A stretch of DNA of 64,000 nt from Pseudobdellovibrionaceae bacterium (GTDB lineage: Bacteria > Bdellovibrionota > Bdellovibrionia > Bdellovibrionales > UBA1609), in contig JACKAM010000004.1 in the NCBI GenBank assembly GCA_020635075.1, positions 1-64,000 of the forward strand. Direction: 5' to 3'. Positions 17,705-26,578 of this stretch are shown one piece after another; the first letter of the stretch is position 1, and every line of letters starts with the position of its first letter. A model generated the notes under the pieces. That model was not told the origin of the DNA. It made no database searches and saw nothing but the letters and a program-made list of their open reading frames with translations. The translations under genes and the position numbers were made by a program.

Positions 17705-18997
17705 ATGGCTTCTAATAAATTCAATCGACGGGATTTCATCAAGATTAGCGCTGGCGCGACAGCCTTAGGGTTAATTGGCTCGGGCTGCCAAATTGCACAA
17801 AAGAATTCGTCTGCCTCTGAATCATCTTCTGCTAACTGGACGGGACGCCTTTTGTTGCCCGGGTCAATTGAAGACAAGAGAGCTGTCACAGCCTCCAAAA
17901 ACTTTGATCCATCGACGACCTCCTTTGTCGATGTCGTCGACGTGAAAAATGGAAAAATCGTTGATAAGCGACGAACCTACCTCAACATCGTGAAAATTCA
18001 TGAATCCATTCCCCTGCCTAACAGTCCAAATCTCGCCATAACACTCCCATTATGGGGCCAAGTTGCGGTGATTTTTGATGTCGTTTCGGGAAAAGTCATT
18101 CGTGAAATCCAAGCTGACCCTGGCCACTATTTTGCGGGACATTTAGACTTCTATCCGAAAGAAAACGTCTATGTTACGGTTGAACGCGACGACAAAGCCA
18201 AGGGTCCTTTAACTGGGGTTTTGAAATACCGGGACTTGGAGTCACACCAAATTCAACGGACCGTCCAAATCCCACAGAACCCACATGATATTGTTATTGT
18301 AGGTGACGATGCTATTATTGCCCATCGTCGCAGCAAAGGCCGTAAACATAACAAAGACAATCCCACGGGCGTGTCAGTTGTCGATCTAAAAACCGGCAAA
18401 ATAACATGGGAACAATCGCTCGAAAACGACCAGTTAATGGCTCGTCATATAGCCGCTGCATCCAAAGAGGCTATCGCTCTTTGCGTTTTTAGAACCGAGG
18501 ATGCGAAAAAAATCAAGGGGGACCTTTACAAGGAAAGGTTCGAGGACTCCTTGGCGGGCTCAATTCAATGGACAGAACTGGGGGAGGAGCGAATTTTTCT
18601 TCCCTCTGGTGAGATGACTAGGATCGGTGAAAGTGCTGGTTTGGTTATGGGGTCCAGCCCGGATGTACAACATTTGGGAGGAAACGACGTGGAGATGTCC
18701 GCCGATGGTAAGATCGCATTAACCAGCTACTGCGAAAGCGGTGTCGTGGTTGCGACGGATATGACCTCAGGAAAGCCAATCAAGGTTATTCCCGGGTGGC
18801 AGTTTGGAGTCGCATTTCCCACTGGTATTACTTTAACCCCTGATAAAAAGTTTTTTTTGATAGCAGATGCAAATTCAAATGTCGGTTTTGTTTCGACCTC
18901 TAACTTGGAACCCAGAATTGATATGACCGTCCCGGTTAGAATTGAGCCTGGATTCGCAAGGAGAGGGGTTCATCTTAGTAGCTCCGAGTTGATTTGA
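17705..18997 (+). CDS. Tat-exported DUF1513-like beta-propeller lipoprotein
   Basis: The protein has 430 residues from the ATG at 17,705 (an in-frame start 42 bases earlier is less likely). The signal has NRRDFIKISAGATALGLIGS followed by Cys28, so it combines a Tat motif with a lipobox. The mature part has repeated strands and motifs of DUF1513-type propellers: HYFAGHLDFYP, NPHDIVIV, ARHIAAASKE, HLGGNDVEMSADG and FPTGITLTPDKKFF. Such proteins are extracytoplasmic, often near oxidase or metal-uptake genes; here the neighbour is a SPASM rSAM gene at 19,032. Function unknown. Confidence 0.72.
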   Translation: MASNKFNRRDFIKISAGATALGLIGSGCQIAQKNSSASESSSANWTGRLLLPGSIEDKRAVTASKNFDPSTTSFVDVVDVKNGKIVDKRRTYLNIVKIHESIPLPNSPNLAITLPLWGQVAVIFDVVSGKVIREIQADPGHYFAGHLDFYPKENVYVTVERDDKAKGPLTGVLKYRDLESHQIQRTVQIPQNPHDIVIVGDDAIIAHRRSKGRKHNKDNPTGVSVVDLKTGKITWEQSLENDQLMARHIAAASKEAIALCVFRTEDAKKIKGDLYKERFEDSLAGSIQWTELGEERIFLPSGEMTRIGESAGLVMGSSPDVQHLGGNDVEMSADGKIALTSYCESGVVVATDMTSGKPIKVIPGWQFGVAFPTGITLTPDKKFFLIADANSNVGFVSTSNLEPRIDMTVPVRIEPGFARRGVHLSSSELI

Positions 18998-19031
18998 TTT
19001 AATAATTCGCACGCTTGCGAAAGAAGGTTTT

Positions 19032-20213
19032 ATGAGCTCACGTCCTAAATTGCCTCCACCAACGCTAAAACGGGTTTACACTCCCTACGAAATGAGTCGA
19101 GCACAAGGAGACGGGCGCCTGGTTGGCGTGGCCCTTAGGTTGCCTTCAGACTGCAATTTCGACTGCTTATATTGCAATGCTAAAGAGATCGAGGGGACAA
19201 TTTACCATGAGGACGTACTTCGATTTGTGGATGAATCAATTGCACTCGGTATAAAATCTGTTTCTTTTGTCGGTGAGGGGGAGCCTTTTTTATATAATCG
19301 TGCAATGTCACCGACTGACCCGACGACATACAACCTATTAAACTTGGTTGATTACCTCGACAAAAGAGGAATTCATTCGATCATTTATTCGAATACAACT
19401 TACATCGACAAAGATGTGGCGAAATATTTGTTCGAGCGAGACACCGTCGTGGTAGCCAAACAAAATGCTTTGAGTGACGATATTCAAGAAAAATTAACTG
19501 GCCCGGGAACGGCTAAAATTTGTCGAGATGGAATCAAAATTCTGGAGGAGGCTGGTTTTACCAGCGGCCCCGGAGAATCAAGGCTTTCAATTCATACGGT
19601 TGTGACAAAAATGAATATTCACGAGATTCCTGATATGTGGATTGAGTGGAGAAAGCGTAATATTGTCCCGATGGTTCAAATCCTGGAGATGCCCTCAAAC
19701 AAGGCAAATAACGATTTTCTGCAGGTTCATCCAAATGAGCTTAAGGATCTTTTTCTAAAACTTAGTATCTTGGATCGAAAAATGTTTGGCTATAGCTGGA
19801 TTCCTCGACCGCCGATTGCGCCCTACGGCTGCACGGTTTGTTCGACTTCAGCTGGGCTGCGGCCAAATGGGGATATTAGTATTTGTGCTTACACCGACAA
19901 TATTCTTGGCAACATCATGAAAGACACCCTGGTTGAAATTCTCAATCGGGAAGAAACAAAAGCGGTTCGCGATATCGACAATAATCTAAAGGGATTTTGC
20001 GTTGGTTGTTCTATAAATGAAAAGCTGAAGTGTTCTGGGTGTCGGGCACACCAGGTTTCCCTGACCGGAGATGTTTTTGCTTCTTATGAGTTTTGTTGGA
20101 ACAACCCCGAACACAAGGAGACAGCCCGAAATGAGGCCAAAGCAAAAAATGGCTGTTCACCGTCTTCCCCTGAGACATTGGACGCTGCCGCCATGGTCAA
20201 GCAGGCGAAGTAA
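19032..20213 (+). CDS. Radical SAM/SPASM protein
   Basis: The protein has 393 residues. The cluster is C41, C45 and C48 (SDCNFDCLYC). Unlike the twitch proteins, the auxiliary cysteines are C-terminal: GCTVC, ISICAYTDN, GFCVGC, LKCSGC and FCW, the pattern of a full SPASM domain. GEGEPF replaces GGEP. SPASM enzymes often modify peptides or proteins but several act on sugars. The ATG has an AGAAGG site. It follows the DUF1513-like lipoprotein with 34 bp between, so an operon is likely. No precursor peptide gene is evident next to it. Confidence 0.9.
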   Translation: MSSRPKLPPPTLKRVYTPYEMSRAQGDGRLVGVALRLPSDCNFDCLYCNAKEIEGTIYHEDVLRFVDESIALGIKSVSFVGEGEPFLYNRAMSPTDPTTYNLLNLVDYLDKRGIHSIIYSNTTYIDKDVAKYLFERDTVVVAKQNALSDDIQEKLTGPGTAKICRDGIKILEEAGFTSGPGESRLSIHTVVTKMNIHEIPDMWIEWRKRNIVPMVQILEMPSNKANNDFLQVHPNELKDLFLKLSILDRKMFGYSWIPRPPIAPYGCTVCSTSAGLRPNGDISICAYTDNILGNIMKDTLVEILNREETKAVRDIDNNLKGFCVGCSINEKLKCSGCRAHQVSLTGDVFASYEFCWNNPEHKETARNEAKAKNGCSPSSPETLDAAAMVKQAK

Positions 20214-20225
20214 CCACCTTTTTGT

Positions 20226-21845
20226 TTAGGATAAATTATAATCCACCCTCACTTCTATCAGTGAGGGCTGGTTGCTTTTTAATGATGTTTTTAGCGCACT
20301 GCTAAGACTGTCCTCGTCTGTGGCAGAAAACCCTCTACACCCATAAGCCTGAGCCAGAAGGGCGAAATCAGTGTCATTAAATTTGGTAGAAACCTCTTCA
20401 TAGCGACTGAATCCCTTATAGTGGTATCTCCGAATAAGCCCATAAGCATTGTCCTTTAGGACCACAACAATCAGGGGAATGTTTTCCCGCTTACAAGTTT
20501 CCAATTCGGCCGCTACAGAGTGAAATCCCCCATCGCCACAAAAGGTCAAGACCGGTCGATCAGGATGAGCGAGTTTTGCACCAATCGCCGCTGGCAATCC
20601 AAAACCCATAGTCGCCAATCCGTTGGATCCAATGTAGGATAATGGCCTGGCGGATTCAAAAATTTGACCACAGATGTGCTTGTGAAGACCAACATCAACG
20701 GTCACAAGGGCCTCCTCGGGGAGGCCGTTTTGCACCACCCGAACCGCTCTGAACGGGGACATACAGTTCGTGCCCGTCGTGAAATTTTCTCCTGCTCGCG
20801 CATCTCGAAGCGACCTAAGCCGAGCCACATCTATCCCTAGCTCTTTTTTCGAGGAGACCCTGTTGAGTATCTCCCTGATGGGCCGATCAAGCTCTGGGTC
20901 TACGATCAAACAGCTCTCAGGAAAAAGGCTCTCCAACCCATCATCGACAGGATTAATTCGCAATATTTGCTTTGGTGGGTTGCTCTTCCATAGCTTTGGG
21001 GTTAGGTCTTCCCCATGATCATAGCCGACTAGTATGAGCGTATCCACTTTCGCGAAAATTTCATTCCCTAGAGAGTAATCAAAAAATTCCTCAATGTACT
21101 TCGTAAAACATCCCATCGACAGGGGATGACGTTCACTGATGACTCCCTTTCCGGCTAGAGAAGTTGCTACCGGAATATTCATACTTGATGCCAACTTTTC
21201 GACAAGACCGGGCGTCTCTCCGTAAAGAGCGGCATTTCCGCATACAATGAGCGGCTGAGAGGAATTTTCGAGAATTCTCACAAAGTCATCTAACCCACTC
21301 CAGTCAACATACGGCTCAATCTTCTGCGCAGTGCTCATTCGCTCCTGATGGGCATATTCCTCTGCAAAAAGGTCAGCCGGTAGACTTACGAAACAGGGCC
21401 CTTTCCTTGGCTCAATCATTTTTTGAAATGCCTTGTCCAAAATGGGGTACAGTTCCTCCGCCGAGGTCACCTCCCATGCCCCTTTTGTCACTGGTCCCAT
21501 CAAGCCGACACTATCTAAATACTGATGTGTGTCGGGATGTTGTTCATATGTTTCGGATTGAGCAGAAACAGCAAGCAATGGGGAGCGATCCTTAAATGCC
21601 GAGGCAACACCCGTTAACAAATTTGTTACCCCTGGTCCCATTGTAGAAAAGCACACTTGTGGACGCCCGCTCACTCGACCATAAACTTCAGCCGCAATCC
21701 CGGCACACATTTCATTATGAAAGAGAACGAACCTCGGAACCGCCTCGGGAACCTCCATGCTCTCAGATTCACGACCAATGATACCAAAAATGTATTCCAC
21801 TCCGACATTGGCCAGGTACTTCCATAGAGCTTGTCCTGTCGTCAT
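20226..21845 (-). CDS. ThDP-dependent enzyme of the acetolactate synthase superfamily
   Basis: The protein has 539 residues with the three ThDP-enzyme parts in order: PYR domain with the catalytic Glu45 (FHNEMCAGIAAEVYGR), middle domain, and PP domain with the cofactor motif CGDGGFH and a later KDNAYGL. The family includes acetolactate synthase, benzaldehyde lyase and various C2-unit-transferring or decarboxylating enzymes. Flavin-binding and ALS-specific residues cannot be assigned by eye. It is read opposite to the flanking genes. In this island it could make an alpha-hydroxyketone or branched unit. Confidence 0.88.
   Translation of the reverse strand: MTTGQALWKYLANVGVEYIFGIIGRESESMEVPEAVPRFVLFHNEMCAGIAAEVYGRVSGRPQVCFSTMGPGVTNLLTGVASAFKDRSPLLAVSAQSETYEQHPDTHQYLDSVGLMGPVTKGAWEVTSAEELYPILDKAFQKMIEPRKGPCFVSLPADLFAEEYAHQERMSTAQKIEPYVDWSGLDDFVRILENSSQPLIVCGNAALYGETPGLVEKLASSMNIPVATSLAGKGVISERHPLSMGCFTKYIEEFFDYSLGNEIFAKVDTLILVGYDHGEDLTPKLWKSNPPKQILRINPVDDGLESLFPESCLIVDPELDRPIREILNRVSSKKELGIDVARLRSLRDARAGENFTTGTNCMSPFRAVRVVQNGLPEEALVTVDVGLHKHICGQIFESARPLSYIGSNGLATMGFGLPAAIGAKLAHPDRPVLTFCGDGGFHSVAAELETCKRENIPLIVVVLKDNAYGLIRRYHYKGFSRYEEVSTKFNDTDFALLAQAYGCRGFSATDEDSLSSALKTSLKSNQPSLIEVRVDYNLS
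20246..20280 (+). terminator. Possible terminator for the SPASM rSAM gene, inside the convergent gene
   Basis: CCCTCACT at 20,246-20,253 pairs perfectly with AGTGAGGG at 20,260-20,267, and TTTTT follows after eight bases. It lies about 33 bases past the stop of the plus-strand gene but within the last codons of the ThDP gene, so it may be chance. Confidence 0.35.
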
Positions 21846-21991
21846 TTAAACTCTCCAAGGAACCAGTTCATTGTGCGTTGCTTAACGGTCCACCCACGAA
21901 AACCCGTCTGTTAAAGGATAACAGGGTATTTTTCGAATGACAGCATTGTTTGTCAACGCATAAAATCTAGGCTTCTGAGAATGAGGCTCAC

Positions 21992-22633
21992 ATGACCGGT
22001 TTGGCAAATCACCCCAAGACTCCTGAAAACGTCGAATGGGAAGTCGAGGTTCTCCCTGATTCAAATTCTGAATTTGAACAGATTCGCCGGGCCTGCATGG
22101 CAGATCCAAAGAATTATTTGGCTGAAAACTACTCAGTCGATAGGCTCGTCGTCGCGGATCACGATACATTCGTGGTTTTGAGAGATAAATCGACGGGTCA
22201 ATGCATCGGTTTCGGTGGAGTTTATAACAACGGTCGTTACCCGGACCAAATCGGACGGTTTCTTAATCGAACTTACATTTTTCCTGAATTTCGCACTGCC
22301 CATAATGGAAGATATCGGAGTTCGTGGATTTTTTCTGCACTATTGCCCACTCTGAGTGAGTTAAATCCGAAGAAACGAAAGTTGGGGATCTTTTCCCAAA
22401 ACGAGCGCCCCTCAAGTGTTCTGCGAAAAACAAAACTGTTCAAAAAATCTCCCCCGTTGGGCTGGACCATGGTCGACGATCTTATTCGGGTGTGTGATGG
22501 TCCAATTAAATCATGTTTCCAGATGGTCCTATATAAAGAGTTTTTTCCCGGATTTTCTATTGATGATTGGACGGCCGAGAGAATGAGCCGGGAAGAGTGG
22601 TATCGGCACGTTCAAATGGAAGACCGTCTCTAA
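21992..22633 (+). CDS. GNAT-like protein, function unknown
   Basis: The protein has 213 residues. The middle part (VVADHDTFVVLRDKSTGQCIGFGGVYNNGRYP, then a basic stretch FRTAHNGRYRSSWIF) resembles the central strands and cofactor helix of GNAT N-acyltransferases, but the pyrophosphate loop is not canonical. A GAGG site precedes the ATG. It is the first gene of a plus-strand series (rSAM, rSAM, rSAM, AMP ligase, rSAM), so a tailoring acyltransferase role is plausible. Confidence 0.5.
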   Translation: MTGLANHPKTPENVEWEVEVLPDSNSEFEQIRRACMADPKNYLAENYSVDRLVVADHDTFVVLRDKSTGQCIGFGGVYNNGRYPDQIGRFLNRTYIFPEFRTAHNGRYRSSWIFSALLPTLSELNPKKRKLGIFSQNERPSSVLRKTKLFKKSPPLGWTMVDDLIRVCDGPIKSCFQMVLYKEFFPGFSIDDWTAERMSREEWYRHVQMEDRL

Positions 22634-22639
22634 GGCGAA

Positions 22640-23737
22640 TTGTCACGAGATATAATGTATCTAAATATTGATCAAATTCAAAGTATCCATATTGAACCGA
22701 CAAGCAGGTGCAACCTTCTCTGCCCCAAGTGTGCGAGAACCTATCACGGCGCCAAAGCACCAAGCCTGCCGATAGCAGATCTTGAATGGGGTGCCGGCAT
22801 TGACGGACTGTTTACGGAAAAACTATCCCGCCAGCTTAAATTGGTCATGTACTGTGGAAATTATGGAGATCCTGCCGCCTCACCTCATATCTGCAGATTT
22901 TTAGAAGAATTGCTTTCCCGGGGAGTAAAGTTTCAAGCCCTGTATTCAAACGGAAGCTTAAAATCGCCGGATTGGTGGCGACACCTCAGTGGCCTCTTAA
23001 AAAACCGAGGCCAACTGATTTTTTCGATTGATGGGTTAGAAGATACCAACTCTCTATACAGGGTAAATTCAAATTGGGAAAAAATAGAGGAAAATTTGTC
23101 GGCTGCTGTTGGTGGTGGGTGCTCTGTGCGATGGGATTTTTTGGTTTTCCACCACAATAGGCACCAGATTGATGATGCAATCGCCCTGGCGAGGAAACTT
23201 GGGGTAAAAGAATTCAATGTTAAACGAAGTGCACGTTATTTTCATGAGCACCCTTTACCGAACTACGACCGAACAACAGATGTTCGACCCGAAGAGGAGG
23301 CTAGAATCTGGGATGAACCCATCGCTGCTCAGGACCTAAGAGACAAAAAATCATTTGAGCGTTATGTCCGAAGTACTAGCGTCACCTGTAAGACGAAGCA
23401 CGCAGAGCCCTCGATATACATAGACTTCCAAGGAGCTGTCTGGCCCTGCTGCTGGCTTCCTGCGGCACAGTATACCGTTGGTGATGACATACAAAAGTCT
23501 CAGTTCGATACGCTTTTAGACAGGTATGATCCTGGCTTTAATAGTATTATTAAACACCATATAGGGGAAATTCTGTCGCACCCCTTTTTCCAGTCGGACC
23601 TGGAGCGATTTTGGTTGCCGGACGACAGAAGACTGTTTGTCTGCGGCCGCACATGCGGGGAGGCCTTCGAATTCACTTCAATGGTGGGCCATAAAAATAG
23701 TCGCCTAATCTCCCTTGAGGATGTAAAATTTAGCTAA
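22640..23737 (+). CDS. SPASM-like radical SAM protein (insert copy)
   Basis: The protein has 365 residues if it starts at TTG 22,640, or 360 from the ATG at 22,655. The cluster is C24, C28 and C31 (SRCNLLCPKC). C-terminal cysteines are at VTCKTK, WPCCWLP and VCGRTCGEAF. It is clearly related to the pair at 30,580 and 42,176: shared MYCGNYGDP, IDGLEDTN, WDF-VF-HN-HQI and the PCCW segment. CGNYGDP replaces the GGEP motif in all three. It follows the GNAT-like gene by six bases. Confidence 0.88.
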   Translation: MSRDIMYLNIDQIQSIHIEPTSRCNLLCPKCARTYHGAKAPSLPIADLEWGAGIDGLFTEKLSRQLKLVMYCGNYGDPAASPHICRFLEELLSRGVKFQALYSNGSLKSPDWWRHLSGLLKNRGQLIFSIDGLEDTNSLYRVNSNWEKIEENLSAAVGGGCSVRWDFLVFHHNRHQIDDAIALARKLGVKEFNVKRSARYFHEHPLPNYDRTTDVRPEEEARIWDEPIAAQDLRDKKSFERYVRSTSVTCKTKHAEPSIYIDFQGAVWPCCWLPAAQYTVGDDIQKSQFDTLLDRYDPGFNSIIKHHIGEILSHPFFQSDLERFWLPDDRRLFVCGRTCGEAFEFTSMVGHKNSRLISLEDVKFS

Positions 23738-23796
23738 GGATGATTTTTCATCTAGACAAAAGGTGGTTTGAGTTCCATTCCCAATGAGGTCAATGG

Positions 23797-25053
23797 TTGG
23801 CGCAAGATACTCTATTTGTACAGTTCTATTCGACCAAAAAAAAGCTTATCCTAGAAAGCCATATCTTCGCACAGGATAGATATGTCCAGCTAACCGATTC
23901 TGTGCGCAATCCAGAATATTTTCTCCAAAATGGATTTTCCTCTTCCTATGATTATTGTAAGAACCGCGGTGATTTTTTTTGGATACATTTGGACTTTCAA
24001 TATTCTGAAGAGGGGTTGAGAAAAGATATCGATTTGATTGAGTTACCAATTAAATCCGGAAAAGTTTACGTAAGTGCTTTTTTTAATATGCATCTCCTCT
24101 GCACCTTCTTACTGGCTCAAAAATATCCGAATATTGATTTTATCGTTGGTGGCCCGGCTGTTGAAGATTCAAAATTCAGCGGGGTACTTCCGACTAATAT
24201 TCAATACACGACACTGTCCGTCGCAGAGTTTCTGGGCGAAAAGGACGGCGATTCTAGCTGGAACATCGAGCTGCCGAGAGAACTCGATGGTAAGGTTTTT
24301 CTTGGCTATACCCTCGAAAGATTTTGTTATTGGGCAAAGTGCAATTTTTGTACTTACCCGGGCCCCAATAAAAAGAGAGAGTTTTTGCGGACCTTCGTTG
24401 AATCTTTGGCGCCAAATGGTTCTTATCGAATCTTTCTTAATTCCCCGGCCCTGTCTCCCGTTAGTGTTCGGAAAGTGGTTCCCCAGCTTGTCAGTCTTCC
24501 TAACATTGAATACTGGGCGCACGTCCGCTCCGATCCACAGGTTTATCGAATCTTGAGAGAAACTCTCCAAGAAGCACAAGATAATGGAGTCCGTCTTTCG
24601 TCCTTTTACCCAGTAAATGGTGTGGAGTTCCCATCGGACCGGATGCTGGATTGGATGAAGAAGGGAATGACGACCAAATTAATCCAAGATACTTTTGTTC
24701 TTTTTCACGAGTTTGGTTCCACCCCCTTAATGGCGCTTATCTTTGGGTGGAACAATCTCTGCGCAAAGGATATTTCTCAGGCGCGCCTATTTTTTAAGGA
24801 AATGAGTGATTTAGTTGACGGTCGCATTTTTGTTAAGTGCCATGCTCTTGCGGCTAAAGTCGGCACTGAGTTATTTGATGAGGTCGAGGGGTTGGGCGAG
24901 GAAATTCGCTTGGGGCCTTTTTTGTTGGGACGTAAGCTTCCGCTTAACAAAGATCAACAGATGCTTAACGATGATTATCACCGCGCACTATTTGAGGCCA
25001 AATTTATTTATATCAATGACCACTCAAAGAATCCGCACCATGATTTTCTTTAG
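23797..25053 (+). CDS. Rossmann-radical SAM protein with CX4CX2C cluster, copy 3
   Basis: The protein has 418 residues and appears to start at TTG 23,797, which aligns with the starts of the paralogues (xxDTLFVQFY). The N-terminal Rossmann-like part has FIVGGPAVE. The cluster is C177-X4-C182-X2-C185 (CYWAKCNFC). GVEFPSDRMLDWMKKG and IFGWNNLCAKD follow. It is closest to copy 1 at 10,128 but lies on the opposite strand in another operon, with no ACP or MBOAT directly beside it. Confidence 0.84.
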   Translation: MAQDTLFVQFYSTKKKLILESHIFAQDRYVQLTDSVRNPEYFLQNGFSSSYDYCKNRGDFFWIHLDFQYSEEGLRKDIDLIELPIKSGKVYVSAFFNMHLLCTFLLAQKYPNIDFIVGGPAVEDSKFSGVLPTNIQYTTLSVAEFLGEKDGDSSWNIELPRELDGKVFLGYTLERFCYWAKCNFCTYPGPNKKREFLRTFVESLAPNGSYRIFLNSPALSPVSVRKVVPQLVSLPNIEYWAHVRSDPQVYRILRETLQEAQDNGVRLSSFYPVNGVEFPSDRMLDWMKKGMTTKLIQDTFVLFHEFGSTPLMALIFGWNNLCAKDISQARLFFKEMSDLVDGRIFVKCHALAAKVGTELFDEVEGLGEEIRLGPFLLGRKLPLNKDQQMLNDDYHRALFEAKFIYINDHSKNPHHDFL

Positions 25054-25091
25054 GTTGACTCACGCGGCTTTAAGATGATTGTGGGGCCTAA

Positions 25092-26348
25092 ATGACCGAC
25101 AAAAATGATCCAAAATGGTGTAGTCTTCCCTGGCACCACCTGATGATTAATCCCGGGGGATGGGTTCGTCCCTGTTGCCGGTTTCTCCTGGAGGAGCTTC
25201 CAAGTCCCGCAATGCATATTGGTGATGACCTAAGTGCCGTGTTCGCTGGCGATTACATGAGCCGCCTGCGAACAGATTTGATCGAAAAGGGATCTCATCC
25301 AGGGTGCCGAAAATGCTACGAGGAGGAAGATGCCAAAAAAGCCTTAAGCCATCGACAGAGAAGCAATCAGGATAGAAGCACACACGATCCGATTAATCTT
25401 GACCAACCAAAACTTACCTTTTTGGAAGTTTCATTTAGCAACATTTGCAATCTTGCATGCCGGATGTGCCATCCTGAATACAGCACCCGATGGCATAAGG
25501 ATTATTACCAATTAGTCGGCGAAGAGTATAAATCTGCCTATTCCTACAGGTTTCAAATAGATCACTTTCGTAAAATCTTGGGCGATCTGAAATACATTAA
25601 GTTCACAGGTGGGGAGCCCCTTTTAATCAAGGAATATGAGGAAATCCTGGATGCCGTGATTGAAGTGGGCAACGCCAAAAATATTTTTTTGAATTATTCC
25701 ACTAACCTGACCATAGCACCAAGTCCTAGCCTCGTGGATAAGTGGAAAAAGTTTAAGGGGATTGTTTTCGCTCTTAGCCTCGATGGGGTAGGGCCTGTTA
25801 TCGAGTATGTGCGGCACCCTACGAAATGGAAAACTGTCGAGCAAGTTATTCCGATCTTATTCTCTCTGTCTCACCAGCTTCCCGCTGTTTACTCCTTCAG
25901 AGCCTCCGTTATGCCCTATAACGTCCTAAATATTCCGGAAACATTGTTGTGGTGGCAAGGTCAAGCTGAGAGACATATGAAAGCGCCCTCTAAAGAGACC
26001 AATATCATCAACCCAACTCATATTCACTACCCGGAATTTCTGACGCTTCGAGTTCTCCCGGCTGAGGTTAAAGACTTCGTTTCTCGGAAACTATTGTCCG
26101 TTGATATTGGGCCCAGGGAAAATCAGGCGATCAGACACCTTGTAAATTACATGAACGGACAAGATGACTCTCATCTTTTTCCGCAATTTATGTCCTACAC
26201 TATGGCCCTTGATGAACTTCATGGACAGTCATTTCTCGATGTCTGTCCCGACATTGCGGGCCCCATACTGTCGCTATGGCAAGATCGCAAGCTTCCTGCA
26301 CCCGCAGATTTCATTTTTCGATCAGTTGCCGACGCCTCTGGAGAGTAA
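25092..26348 (+). CDS. N-terminal-twitch radical SAM protein D
   Basis: The protein has 418 residues. Twitch cysteines are C10, C28/C29, C72 and C75 (WCSLPWHHL, RPCCRF, GCRKCYEEE). The cluster is C119, C123 and C126 (NICNLACRMC), with FTGGEP in the core. It closely follows the Rossmann-rSAM gene on the same strand (38 bp). Nearest in general layout to protein C at 14,714. Confidence 0.92.
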   Translation: MTDKNDPKWCSLPWHHLMINPGGWVRPCCRFLLEELPSPAMHIGDDLSAVFAGDYMSRLRTDLIEKGSHPGCRKCYEEEDAKKALSHRQRSNQDRSTHDPINLDQPKLTFLEVSFSNICNLACRMCHPEYSTRWHKDYYQLVGEEYKSAYSYRFQIDHFRKILGDLKYIKFTGGEPLLIKEYEEILDAVIEVGNAKNIFLNYSTNLTIAPSPSLVDKWKKFKGIVFALSLDGVGPVIEYVRHPTKWKTVEQVIPILFSLSHQLPAVYSFRASVMPYNVLNIPETLLWWQGQAERHMKAPSKETNIINPTHIHYPEFLTLRVLPAEVKDFVSRKLLSVDIGPRENQAIRHLVNYMNGQDDSHLFPQFMSYTMALDELHGQSFLDVCPDIAGPILSLWQDRKLPAPADFIFRSVADASGE

Positions 26349-26578
26349 TCGAGCTTCTCTGGTTTTGGACCCTGCACTACGGATTCAGAATATCACGAGA
26401 CACGCTATGGCACGTAAATAGCGGATTTCGCGATCATACCCCTCCCTCCCCCGTTCACGCTTAAGTAGCTCTTTTAATTTATTTGTTTCACAGATATGAT
26501 TTAATAAACTGATCGTGACTGGGGGCCCGCTTTTGTAGGCTTCCCTTCCCGTTTGACATTAGGTGGAAATATTTTTTT

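Noticed and set aside
19032..20213. RiPP cluster with a short precursor peptide next to the SPASM rSAM gene
   Set aside because: I looked at the flanking gaps and found no small frame with a ribosome site and a leader/core layout.
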